Source: Herbaspirillum sp. SJZ107 (GTDB lineage: Bacteria; Pseudomonadota; Gammaproteobacteria; Burkholderiales; Burkholderiaceae_D). From it: a stretch of DNA of 64,000 nt. Under the pieces are notes generated by a model. The model ran no database searches. It had not been told where the DNA came from and saw nothing but the letters and a program-made list of their open reading frames with translations. The stretch lies in NCBI RefSeq assembly GCF_006715485.1, contig NZ_VFNH01000002.1:558001-622000 (forward strand), given 5' to 3'. Every line of letters starts with the position of its first letter. The stretch's first letter is position 1. The translations under genes were made by a program, and so were the position numbers. Of this stretch, positions 18,819 to 25,637 are shown piece after piece.

Positions 18819-18871
18819 CTCGCCACTTCGGATACGCGACATCGTTGCGTTGTCCGCAAGTGGCGAGTTTT
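18819..18871 (+). terminator. Rho-independent terminator of rpoD
   Basis: CTCGCCACTT (18819-18828) pairs perfectly with AAGTGGCGAG (18858-18867) and is followed by TTTT. The loop region itself can pair through ACGCGAC and GTTGCGT with one mismatch, making a long hairpin. Confidence 0.85.
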
Positions 18872-18904
18872 CCAGCGTCCCTTGCGAGTAGATACACCAG
18901 TTTC

Positions 18905-18984
<80 letters not shown>

Positions 18985-18991
18985 TCAAATC

Positions 18992-19023
18992 AAGGGGTTA
19001 CGTAAAAGCGTAACCCCTTTTTT
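18992..19023 (+). terminator. Element-encoded terminator just after the tRNA
   Basis: AAGGGGTTACG (18992-19002) pairs with CGTAACCCCTT (19009-19019) over TAAAAG, followed by six T. It lies inside the element and stops rpoD-tRNA transcription from entering it, replacing the chromosomal tRNA terminator now displaced to 26073. Confidence 0.85.
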
Positions 19024-19032
19024 CTTGACCAC

Positions 19033-19064
19033 GTGCAATCCGTTTTGCAATTCTATTGCACATG
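19033..19064. promoter_or_regulatory. Putative integrase arm-type sites, left end
   Basis: GTGCAAT (19033-19039) and ATTGCAC (19055-19061) form an inverted pair just before the integrase gene. The 12-mer CTATTGCACATG (19053-19064) recurs in inverted form at 25937-25948 near the right end. Matching short sites near both ends are typical of tyrosine-integrase arm sites. Confidence 0.45.
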
Positions 19065-19086
19065 ACCAACAGCACGAGGCTTTTCA

Positions 19087-20292
19087 ATGTCTATCTTGCA
19101 GCTACCGAACGGCAAATTTCGCGTTCAGATACGTCGTGCAGGCTTCCCCAAGTTCCACAAAGTGTTCCTGAGCCGCGAGGCGGCAGAAGAAGCTCAAGCC
19201 TCTATTCTCGGAGAACAAAAGGCAGTAGTGGACCCTACTGAGCTAACACTATCAGGAGCTTGGGGGAAGTACTGCCAGTCCCAATCGTTCTTGCAAAAGG
19301 CCGCTAAAACACGTTCCACCGAAGCCGGTCGCATACAGCCTGTTTTAGCTGAGTTGGGAAGTTACTCTCTGCATAACCTACAAAACGCGCCTTCTCTCAT
19401 ATAAGACTACATCGATAAACGTAGCAACGCCATTTCTCCGCGCACTAAGAAAAAGCTCTCAACAACTAGTGTTCGTCTCGAAGTGGCCGCGTTGTCCGCT
19501 GTTGTCGCTTTCGCTAAGCAGCGCAAAATCGTGCAAAGCAATTTCGTACGCCAAATCGACCGTCCTGCGCAGGCTAAGCGCAAGCGTCGAGTTGGAGGTG
19601 TCGAGCTTGCGGGCTTAGGTCATGCAGCACAATCCCATGATTCGCGAATCGCGGAAGCCGCAAGGTTCGCCTTGTTACTGAGATACGCAGGGTGCAGGCC
19701 TGGAGAACTCGCGCGCTTACGCCGCGATGATGTGTCCTTATCAAGCGAGACACTGGTTTTTCGCAACACAAAATTTAAAAGCGAAGACAGAAGTATCCAC
19801 TTGACGCCGCGCGCCGTATCAATTCTCAATGCTCAGTTCTATCAAAACACTGTTGAGGGCGTCGAGTCGGAGTATGTGTTTTCTACCCGAGCAAAGACTA
19901 GCACGCCTGAAACGCCGGTTTATGTGTATTACAACTATGAATCAGCTATCAAGCTTTTGCGTCGACTTGGTGTTGTTGAGCAAAGCTTCCATGCTCATGC
20001 GATGCGGCGCGAATACATCTCTAGAGCTATTGAGACTAACATGCCGTACTCGACTATCAAAAAGTTAACAGGCCATCATAGCTCGCAAGCAATCGAAATT
20101 TACGACGAAGGGTTATCGACTGCTCCTGAGATTCGCGAAGCACTCAACAGGCACGAACAAGCTATTAACGAAGATGAACTTATCGGCGTTTTGACTCGTA
20201 TGGGTATGAGTCCGCAACAAGTCAAAGAAGCGCTGGCAAAGGCGCGAGGCGAATATGTCTCGCCTATGAAAGCTGTTCTATTGAAAGAATAA
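19087..20292 (+). pseudogene. Tyrosine-type site-specific integrase interrupted by one in-frame TAA
   Basis: One reading frame of 401 codons carries a complete integrase, except that codon 106 is TAA (19402-19404). Upstream, MSILQLPNGKFRVQIRRAGFPKF is an arm-binding N-terminal domain. The core-binding domain resumes right after the stop with DYIDKRSNAISPRTKKKL. The catalytic domain is intact: Arg in GCRPGEL, Lys in the beta hairpin, HAMRR (His-x-x-Arg), GHHS, and the nucleophile in EIYDEG. A GTG at 19483 could restart translation but would lose the DNA-binding part. Either the element is immobilised by a nonsense mutation, or the stop is suppressed, or it is a base error. Confidence 0.8.
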
Positions 20293-20315
20293 AAAAGCCC
20301 CGCACGAGGCGGGGC
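20291..20315 (-). terminator. Intrinsic terminator of the leftward winged-helix gene
   Basis: GCCCCGC (20297-20303) pairs with GCGGGGC (20309-20315) over 5 bases. On the minus strand it is followed by six T, so it serves the leftward transcript. It abuts the integrase stop codon and may act on both strands. Confidence 0.75.
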
Positions 20316-20409
20316 ACTCAAATGACTCTTTGTTGTCTAGACTTTCACAAATCGTATCCTTAATCATCCTGCTGAGCGTTTTGCATACGCTCGCACTATG
20401 TATAGCAAC

Positions 20410-20928
20410 TTACTTCGTGATGCCGAGCGATTTTTTCGTAAAATTGTCACCGACGACGACCAGTTTTGTACCAAATTGTTTCGCCCGCTTATTTGCGTTC
20501 TCGTACTTCGCGATTCCCACAACGTCCGGCGCGTTGATTTTGACATAGACCTTCAGCATTCTTGTGTCTTTCCCGATGCGCACACCGAGTATGCCGTCTA
20601 CATCTGAGAATTTTCCGTTCTTGATACGACGCAGTGCACCACGGCCCAGCATGATACTTTCACCTGTTTTTGTATCTACCTCGTTTGCATCACGAATCAT
20701 CTTCTCAACGATTCTGTCGTAGCGTGAGCAGTTCAGAAAGCTTCTGTCGTGTCCCGGCGTCGCTTCAAAGTTAATGTACTGTGCAACAGCGTAGCATCCA
20801 GCGGTTTGCAGATAGTACCTAAAAATCCCTTCGTTCGATTTCTTGCGTCCGATGAAACCTGCATTCATCATTTCTTTCAGCTTACGCTGTGTTGCTGCTA
20901 CTGCTGAGTTCTCTGTGTTGTGATACAC
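20410..20928 (-). CDS. Winged-helix-like protein of unknown function
   Basis: I do not recognise this 172-residue protein. Its first 45 residues (SAVAATQRKLKEMMNAGFIGRKKSNEGIFRYYLQ region) look like the recognition helix and wing of a winged-helix DNA-binding domain. The rest is basic with a beta-rich C-terminus (GVRIGKDTRMLKVYVKINAPDVVGIAKY). The start is GTG at 20928 and lies inside the overlapping short frame 20898-21029, which has a better ribosome site and could supply the missing first helices by frameshift. It is transcribed away from the structured region, and an inverted repeat lies upstream. A regulator or replication protein of the element is likely. Confidence 0.55.
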   Translation of the reverse strand: MYHNTENSAVAATQRKLKEMMNAGFIGRKKSNEGIFRYYLQTAGCYAVAQYINFEATPGHDRSFLNCSRYDRIVEKMIRDANEVDTKTGESIMLGRGALRRIKNGKFSDVDGILGVRIGKDTRMLKVYVKINAPDVVGIAKYENANKRAKQFGTKLVVVGDNFTKKSLGITK

Positions 20929-21029
20929 GCGTTCAGAATCTGTATCATCGTCGCTACATCGTGCGCCGCAAGCAGCTTAATAATCGTGCGTTCGATTACT
21001 GTTTTCCTGTCGAGCAGAATAGTGTTCAT
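20898..21029 (-). CDS. Short 43-residue frame overlapping the winged-helix gene
   Basis: ATG at 21029 follows GAAGGGACC at a good distance, better than the start of the next gene. The peptide (DRKTVIERTIIKLLAAHDVATMIQIL segment) is helical and would fit as the missing N-terminal helices of a winged-helix domain. It overlaps the downstream frame by 31 bases in the -1 frame. It may be a separate leader peptide, or the 5' part of one gene broken by, or read through, a frameshift. Confidence 0.4.
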   Translation of the reverse strand: MNTILLDRKTVIERTIIKLLAAHDVATMIQILNACITTQRTQQ

Positions 21030-21042
21030 ATACGGTCCCTTC

Positions 21043-21089
21043 AATTGTTATGTGAATTGTTATAACCCCTGTTCCAGCGATATAACAAT
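21043..21089. repeat. AATTGTTAT direct and inverted repeats (operator or iteron-like)
   Basis: AATTGTTAT occurs at 21043-21051 and 21055-21063, a 12-base period. The complementary ATAACAAT lies at 21082-21089, so ATTGTTATA/TATAACAAT forms a 9-bp inverted repeat. The cluster lies just upstream of the leftward small frame and at the start of the rightward structured region, where an operator or a replication iteron would be expected. Confidence 0.45.
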
Positions 21090-21857
21090 AAATATAGAAA
21101 CCGCGTATAACCGTTTAGTCGAATTTTCGAAATAAAAGTGTAGTCGGTAAGAGTCCGGAATCGCTTACTTTCCCTCGCTGAACGCGAGGTCGTGCGCTGG
21201 GGGGCTAGGGCCCCCCTTCCTCTATGGGCCTGGCACGGGTTCCAACTCCTTTGGAGCCTCCACCCGAGCCCAACTGCGCTAAATTCCTTCGTCGCCCCTC
21301 CATTTTCGCTGCGCAAAAATGAGGGGACCCGGCGACTACTGACCGCTGTGCTTCGCCAGCTATTAAGCGCAGTTGGGCTCGGCTGTCGCCCGACCCGGCT
21401 GGGCTCCGCCCCCCAAAAGTCGTCGGCCCCTTGGGGGACCTAAAACAGGCTGTACGCCCGTTTTCCACCTGTTGGCTCCCCCCGTGGCCTCCACGCTAGG
21501 GCGCGGAGGCTGCTTCGCTCTGGACGAGCTTGCACCCCTTCGGGCACTAACCCACCGCTTTATGCTACTGTTTCCTTTCCAATAGCCCATTGTTAGGTGG
21601 ATACGCTTTGCAGCTCTGCCGAGGGCTGCTCCGCGTTTTTCTTTGCAAAACACGGAGCCCAGTTTGTGCTACGAAAGGCGTAAGCCGTCTGTTCTGAGCG
21701 CCTAAGTCCTGTTAGCGCGCGGATTTTTTAAGCGTCCTAACTTTGTACCTATATCTAGGTGTACTGTTGCACCCCCTGACGCATAGTTGCTCAAAACAGC
21801 AACCTTTCATAAGAACTATATCTAGGCACAGTTGGGCCGCTACTCGCGGCCCTTCAC

Positions 21858-21896
21858 GCTTACGCGTGCGATATGCCACGTTGCGGTGCGCCGAGG
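21858..21896 (+). repeat. 39-nt core motif, copy 1
   Basis: From GCTTACGC to GAGG this aligns without gaps to 21973-22011. The shared parts are GCTTACGC, ATATGCCACG and a GTG-GC-GAGG end; the differences are concentrated in two 5-base blocks. Each copy is preceded by AGTTGGGCC (21830-21838 here). Confidence 0.65.
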
Positions 21897-21972
21897 TGAG
21901 CGGAATGAATCGAAGGTAGGGTTTTTCAACGAGGTTAATCAAGGAAAAGTTGGGCCTATTCGCCCCTCGCGT

Positions 21973-22011
21973 GCTTACGCCCGTTATATGCCACGGGATG
22001 GTGTGCTGAGG
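21973..22011 (+). repeat. 39-nt core motif, copy 2
   Basis: Ungapped match of 21858-21896, preceded by AGTTGGGCC at 21948-21956. In this copy CCCGT can pair with ACGGG around TATATGCC. GCTTACGCC is also complementary to GGCGTAAGC at 21677-21685, which would allow a long-range contact. Confidence 0.65.
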
Positions 22012-22067
22012 CCAGGTCTGGAAAAATAAATTCGAAGTTTTCTATAAAAAATATAAAAAACTACATT

Positions 22068-22127
22068 TTTGTACCTATACATTTTAAGTTGCTGACTTCG
22101 GCAACTAGAGCCTGATAAAAATGTATA
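22068..22127 (+). promoter_or_regulatory. Nested hairpin leader of the replication-initiator-like gene
   Basis: CTATACATTTT (22075-22085) pairs with AAAATGTATAG (22117-22127) and encloses GTTGC/GCAAC. The start codon follows 9 bases later, so translation or transcription could be gated by the fold. TTTGTACCTATA at 22068-22079 repeats exactly the sequence at 21742-21753. Confidence 0.5.
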
Positions 22128-22136
22128 GAGATAAAA

Positions 22137-22937
22137 ATGTCGCAACAACATAAAAAACCTGCTCGTTGGTACGAACCAAAGCTTGCTCAGCATGGCAATT
22201 TGCACGCTTATCCCGTGCCTATCCAATTTCTGCTTGATGAACGTGTGCGTAAGGCGAAGGGAGGCACGACGGCACTTCGTGTCTTTGTGGCGCTCTGCCA
22301 ATTGGCTAACGTTTATACGGGCCTTGTTGGGCGTTTCGATGATAAAACCAATACTTATCAAACCCCAGCTCTTGAGACAATCGGAAGAATCGCGTGCCTT
22401 TCCGAAAAGTCGCGTGTTTCCGAGGCGGTTAAGCTTCTAGCTTCGCTCGGTTGGGTTGAGGTTGTTTATCGTCACAAACAAACTTTGGTCATCCATCTTC
22501 GTTTTCCTGATGCAGGGCTTGAAGTTCTAAACCAAAATGGCGATTTTTCGTATAAAAATAAACCGCTTTCTCAAGATGAAATTCAAAAACGCAGAGATGT
22601 AATCGATGCGTGTCTCGCAGAACATGATAAGTATGCGGTTCATCAGACTACCGAAGAACTCAACGCAGAGTTGGAAGAAAACCGCCGCAAGGCACTTGCA
22701 AAGGTCGAAGCGATGGCCTCTGCTGCAACTCTATCAGAGCTCCCGCAAACTATGGTCCGCGTCGATAAATATCAAGCTATCCGAGATATTGCTATTTTCA
22801 TTGCTTCAAGCAAACGTACCTACTCTGATGCGGATGTAGCTAAATTTTATCTTTCGTACTCGATGACTGAAGAGGAATTCAAGGTAGCTGCTGAGGGCTT
22901 TGAGCATAGCTACGCCGATATTTTGAAAAAGGCTTAA
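22137..22937 (+). CDS. Replication-initiator-like winged-helix protein
   Basis: The 266-residue protein starts MSQQHKKPARWYEPKLAQHGNL. Residues about 25-125 look like a winged-helix domain: ALRVFVALCQLANVYTGLVGRF, then QTPALETIGRIACLSEKSRVSEAVKLLASLGWVEVVYRHKQTLVIHLRF, with recognition helix and wing. This resembles plasmid or phage replication initiators and HTH_36-type proteins. The middle (residues 150-190) is a charged helix, perhaps a coiled coil. The C-terminus is acidic and helical. The family is not certain. It lies directly after the structured region and a hairpin leader. Codon use is AT-rich like the element. No strong ribosome site is seen. Confidence 0.6.
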   Translation: MSQQHKKPARWYEPKLAQHGNLHAYPVPIQFLLDERVRKAKGGTTALRVFVALCQLANVYTGLVGRFDDKTNTYQTPALETIGRIACLSEKSRVSEAVKLLASLGWVEVVYRHKQTLVIHLRFPDAGLEVLNQNGDFSYKNKPLSQDEIQKRRDVIDACLAEHDKYAVHQTTEELNAELEENRRKALAKVEAMASAATLSELPQTMVRVDKYQAIRDIAIFIASSKRTYSDADVAKFYLSYSMTEEEFKVAAEGFEHSYADILKKA

Positions 22938-22949
22938 AAACCCAAAATC

Positions 22950-22972
22950 AGCGAGTATGCTCGCTTGTTCTT
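22950..22972 (+). terminator. Weak terminator after the initiator-like gene
   Basis: AGCGAG (22950-22955) pairs with CTCGCT (22960-22965) over TATG, followed by TGTTCTT. It lies 12 bases past the stop. Confidence 0.5.
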
Positions 22973-23048
22973 GCGACTGCGGCGACGATGTCACGTGGCA
23001 ATTTTCTAAGCAGTAGTGATACAGAGGTTTGGTTGTCAATGCAGCCTC

Positions 23049-23081
23049 TATCCAGCACCCTATGCTGGATACATAAGGAGG
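23049..23081 (+). promoter_or_regulatory. Hairpin followed by an orphan Shine-Dalgarno sequence
   Basis: TATCCAGCA (23049-23057) pairs perfectly with TGCTGGATA (23063-23071). AAGGAGGT follows at 23074-23081, the best ribosome site in the element, but only a 14-codon frame starting at GTG comes after it. This could be a leader peptide for the ATPase gene 150 bases downstream. The rest of 22973-23234 shows no gene. Confidence 0.4.
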
Positions 23082-23234
23082 TACTTCCTCTGTGGTCACC
23101 GGACGTCACGCGTTTGCAGTCTTGGCGCTGAGGTAGAGCCCGCATGGTTTCGCTGCAACAAATGCTGTCGTTGTTGAGCCAAGGTGTAGTAGCATTGTCA
23201 ATGCAATTTGTACAACGCAAACTAGGGCTCAAAT

Positions 23235-25583
23235 ATGCTAAAAAGAATTCAAAAAATCCAAGGAATCGGAACATTTGCAAGTTGTTTAAATTCCGCGAAG
23301 GCGGAATTTAGGCGAACGTCACTCGTATTCGGATATAACAGTCGCGGCAAATCAACGCTTACAGAAATATTCCGGTCTATCGAGAGTGGGAATGTCGACA
23401 TTGTCAATAATCGACTAACTATTCCGGGAGGAAAATCTCAGACGGTGCAGTTTAATATAGTGCCGGATGGTGGTGGCGAAGTTCCTTTTATTTTCGATGG
23501 TAAGAAATGGCAGGGGTCAGATAAATGGTCGCTAAAATGGCGCGTATTCGACTCGGGTTTTATAAGCCGAAATGTGCTGTCTAATGATGGTGTAGAAAGA
23601 GGGCACAAAGAAAATTTAACGAAATTTGTTTTGGGCGAGGAAGGCGTTACTAAAGCCCAAGCGATAGTTGAGAAGCGGCAGGAAACTCGGCGCTTTCTGA
23701 AAGAGAGTAGGCAAGCCGCCGATGCTATTAGAAAAATTGCCGCTCCTTTGAATCTGGAAGAGTTTGTTGGATTGCAGAATAATGAAACTATCGAAGAATT
23801 AAAGGCTAAATATGATAAGGAGGTAGGTGCGGCGGCAACGCTTCACGAACGCATCGGTGGTGTAGATGCTATTCGGCAACGGCCGACAGTAAAACTGTCC
23901 GAAGGCTATACACCGCTATCCGCTACATTAGCGATACTTCCTAAAAACCTATCGTATGTACTAGCTGACATTCATACCGACGCACGAATCCGCTTGGCTG
24001 AGCATTTAGACAAGCACATGAACCCTGGAAGAGGAGGTCGAGAGTGGTTACAAAGCGGGTTATTTTTTAAGAAAGACAATACTTGCCCATTCTGCGAGCA
24101 AGAAATCAAAGAGCAAAGCCAAGCTTTGATTCGGCAGTATGCAGAGGCCTTTGATGAGGGATTCGCGGCCGCATCAAAACTCTTAAAGGATGAGCTGGCT
24201 AGAATCGAGAATTTAATTCTAAAGCATAAGTTCCCAAATTTCGACATCATACATGCTTCGAATATAGCTGTTATTGGAGTCTATCCTGAGCTTCAATCAG
24301 ACCCGGCGTGTAGCCAGTTGCTAATAGAATTACAGAGTCTTTCTAAAGAAATTAGTGAGTTGTCAGTAGAATTGCAGAGTGAGGTAGAACTACACACCTC
24401 TAGTGCTAGGTCTTCCATAAAAAATAAGGTCGAATCGCTTTTTGAAAAAGTTGAACTGGAGGATTATGCGAAACTTGAGGTGGGTGAGCAACGCTTTATA
24501 GCTCTTATCAATGACTACAATAAGCTGCTTCAAACGATTGCGCAGACTCATGCTGATTTTAAAAATGGTATAGATGTTAGCGCACTAAATGCAGACCTTG
24601 CCAAAATTCAAGCCGGATGTAAGGAAATTGCTTACCGTGTCAAGAGACTCGATAACGATAAGCTTTGCCAGGATTATCTTGCGAAAGCTGCAAGTGCTGC
24701 AGTAGGCGAAAAAGCAGCTGATGTCATGCAAGCGGAGCTTGATGCAGAGCAGTCGGCATATCTGGATAAGTTCTTTGTTAAGATACACGATTATTTCCAG
24801 CTTTTTGGAAGTCGTGATTTTTCGATTGCGAAGAAATTAGACGACCGTGGCGATTTTCCGGTCTACACTCTTTCGATTACGTATAAGCAGCAAGAGATTG
24901 GATTAGACAAACTTGGTTTAGTTTTTAGTGAGTCCGACCGTAGGGCGTTAGCTTTATCAATATTTTGGGCTAGTCTTGCGCTTGTCGAAGAAAAAGTACT
25001 CGGCAATACTATCATCATCCTTGATGACCCGGTCACAAGTTTTGACGATAATCGGATTAGTGCGGCAATACGTACGTTCCGTTCAATGGCGATGCAATGT
25101 CGCCAAATGATTTTATTGAGTCATTATCAAAGCTTCGTGAAACATTATCTTGAACTCGAGGAGGTTGGTGGCGATTTTTCTTTCGTAATGCTTGAGAAAA
25201 ATGATGAGACAAGCTATTTTGTTGTGGGCGACCAAAGTGCCTTTGTTCATTCGGAACATCATCGACGGTTTACCAACATTGTCGACTATATTAATAAGAA
25301 AAAGTCAGACCCAATCCAATCAGACCTTAGAGTGTATCTTGAGGAGGAAATAAAAAGTCGTTATAGACAGCAGATATTTACTCTTAATATCGGGAACGCG
25401 GCGCTCGCTGAAATTATAGACAATTTACATACCCACGGTTGCTATCCACAGCAAATCTGCAATGAACTCCACTTATTTAGGCAGGACCTTAACCCAGCAC
25501 ACCATAAGTGGGATAGTCGTACACCGGATGACTGGGCATCACTGGCACAAGACGTTTTAACTTTGGTTTATCAGCGCTTATAA
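23235..25583 (+). CDS. SMC-like AAA ATPase resembling RloC/PrrC anticodon nucleases (AAA_13)
   Basis: The 782 residues form an ABC/SMC-type ATPase split by coiled coils. Walker A is FGYNSRGKST (Gly33 to Thr41). Helical arms run from about residue 130 to 540 and contain a Cys284-Pro-Phe-Cys287 pair like the RloC zinc hook. The signature motif FSESDRRALALS is near 565-575 and Walker B IIILDDPVTSFD has Asp597-Asp598. The C-terminal 150 residues contain Arg699-x3-Glu703 and His731/His733, compatible with the Arg-x3-Glu...His triad of PrrC/RloC anticodon nucleases. An abortive-infection defence role is inferred. It is AT-rich and transferred with the element. A 10-bp hairpin lies within codons 18-26. 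Confidence 0.75.
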   Translation: MLKRIQKIQGIGTFASCLNSAKAEFRRTSLVFGYNSRGKSTLTEIFRSIESGNVDIVNNRLTIPGGKSQTVQFNIVPDGGGEVPFIFDGKKWQGSDKWSLKWRVFDSGFISRNVLSNDGVERGHKENLTKFVLGEEGVTKAQAIVEKRQETRRFLKESRQAADAIRKIAAPLNLEEFVGLQNNETIEELKAKYDKEVGAAATLHERIGGVDAIRQRPTVKLSEGYTPLSATLAILPKNLSYVLADIHTDARIRLAEHLDKHMNPGRGGREWLQSGLFFKKDNTCPFCEQEIKEQSQALIRQYAEAFDEGFAAASKLLKDELARIENLILKHKFPNFDIIHASNIAVIGVYPELQSDPACSQLLIELQSLSKEISELSVELQSEVELHTSSARSSIKNKVESLFEKVELEDYAKLEVGEQRFIALINDYNKLLQTIAQTHADFKNGIDVSALNADLAKIQAGCKEIAYRVKRLDNDKLCQDYLAKAASAAVGEKAADVMQAELDAEQSAYLDKFFVKIHDYFQLFGSRDFSIAKKLDDRGDFPVYTLSITYKQQEIGLDKLGLVFSESDRRALALSIFWASLALVEEKVLGNTIIILDDPVTSFDDNRISAAIRTFRSMAMQCRQMILLSHYQSFVKHYLELEEVGGDFSFVMLEKNDETSYFVVGDQSAFVHSEHHRRFTNIVDYINKKKSDPIQSDLRVYLEEEIKSRYRQQIFTLNIGNAALAEIIDNLHTHGCYPQQICNELHLFRQDLNPAHHKWDSRTPDDWASLAQDVLTLVYQRL
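23287..23310 (+). promoter_or_regulatory. Hairpin within the first codons of the ATPase gene
   Basis: TAAATTCCGC (23287-23296) pairs perfectly with GCGGAATTTA (23301-23310) over the loop GAAG. A 10-bp stem about 50 bases after the start codon may slow early translation or act as an attenuator. Confidence 0.5.
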
Positions 25584-25637
25584 GTACCTAGACGCCGTTT
25601 TATAACGGAGTAGTATTGAGTCTAAACATGCTTAGCT

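Larger units (their letters stand above)
21160..22015 (+). ncRNA. Candidate large structured non-coding RNA (unknown class)
   Basis: About 0.85 kb holds no credible gene but many strong stems. CCTCGC/GCGAGG is at 21173-21189. GGGGGGC-TAGG-GCCCCCC is at 21199-21216. A 17-bp perfect pair (21264-21280 with 21366-21382) closes a three-way junction that holds GTCGCC/GGCGAC (21291-21336) and GCTG/CAGC (21345-21360). AACAGG/CCTGTT is at 21444-21473. GCCTCC-CGC-TAGG-GCG-GGAGGC is at 21487-21510. GCTCCG-GTTTT/AAAAC-CGGAGC is at 21628-21658, and GGC-GTAA-GCC at 21677-21686. GTTAG/CTAAC is at 21711-21741, GTTGCT/AGCAAC at 21786-21803. UUCG and GNRA loops read on the plus strand. Limits are approximate; an alternative is a replication origin. 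Confidence 0.5.

Noticed and set aside
19483..20292. Separate short integrase gene starting at GTG 19483
   Set aside because: The frame is continuous with the upstream domain apart from one stop; a protein from 19483 would lack the arm-binding and part of the core-binding domain.
21192..21653. Several overlapping frames of 70-96 codons on both strands in the structured region
   Set aside because: They contradict each other, lack ribosome sites, and their composition follows the GC-rich palindromes; no one is a credible gene.
21160..22015. Group II intron, retron or IS605-type RNA as explanation of the structured region
   Set aside because: No reverse transcriptase, IEP, TnpA or TnpB gene is in the element, and no domain V-like hairpin was recognised.
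23144..23311. 55-codon frame overlapping the start of the ATPase gene
   Set aside because: Basic, low-complexity end, weak ribosome site and 77-base overlap with the ATPase frame; coding cannot be supported.
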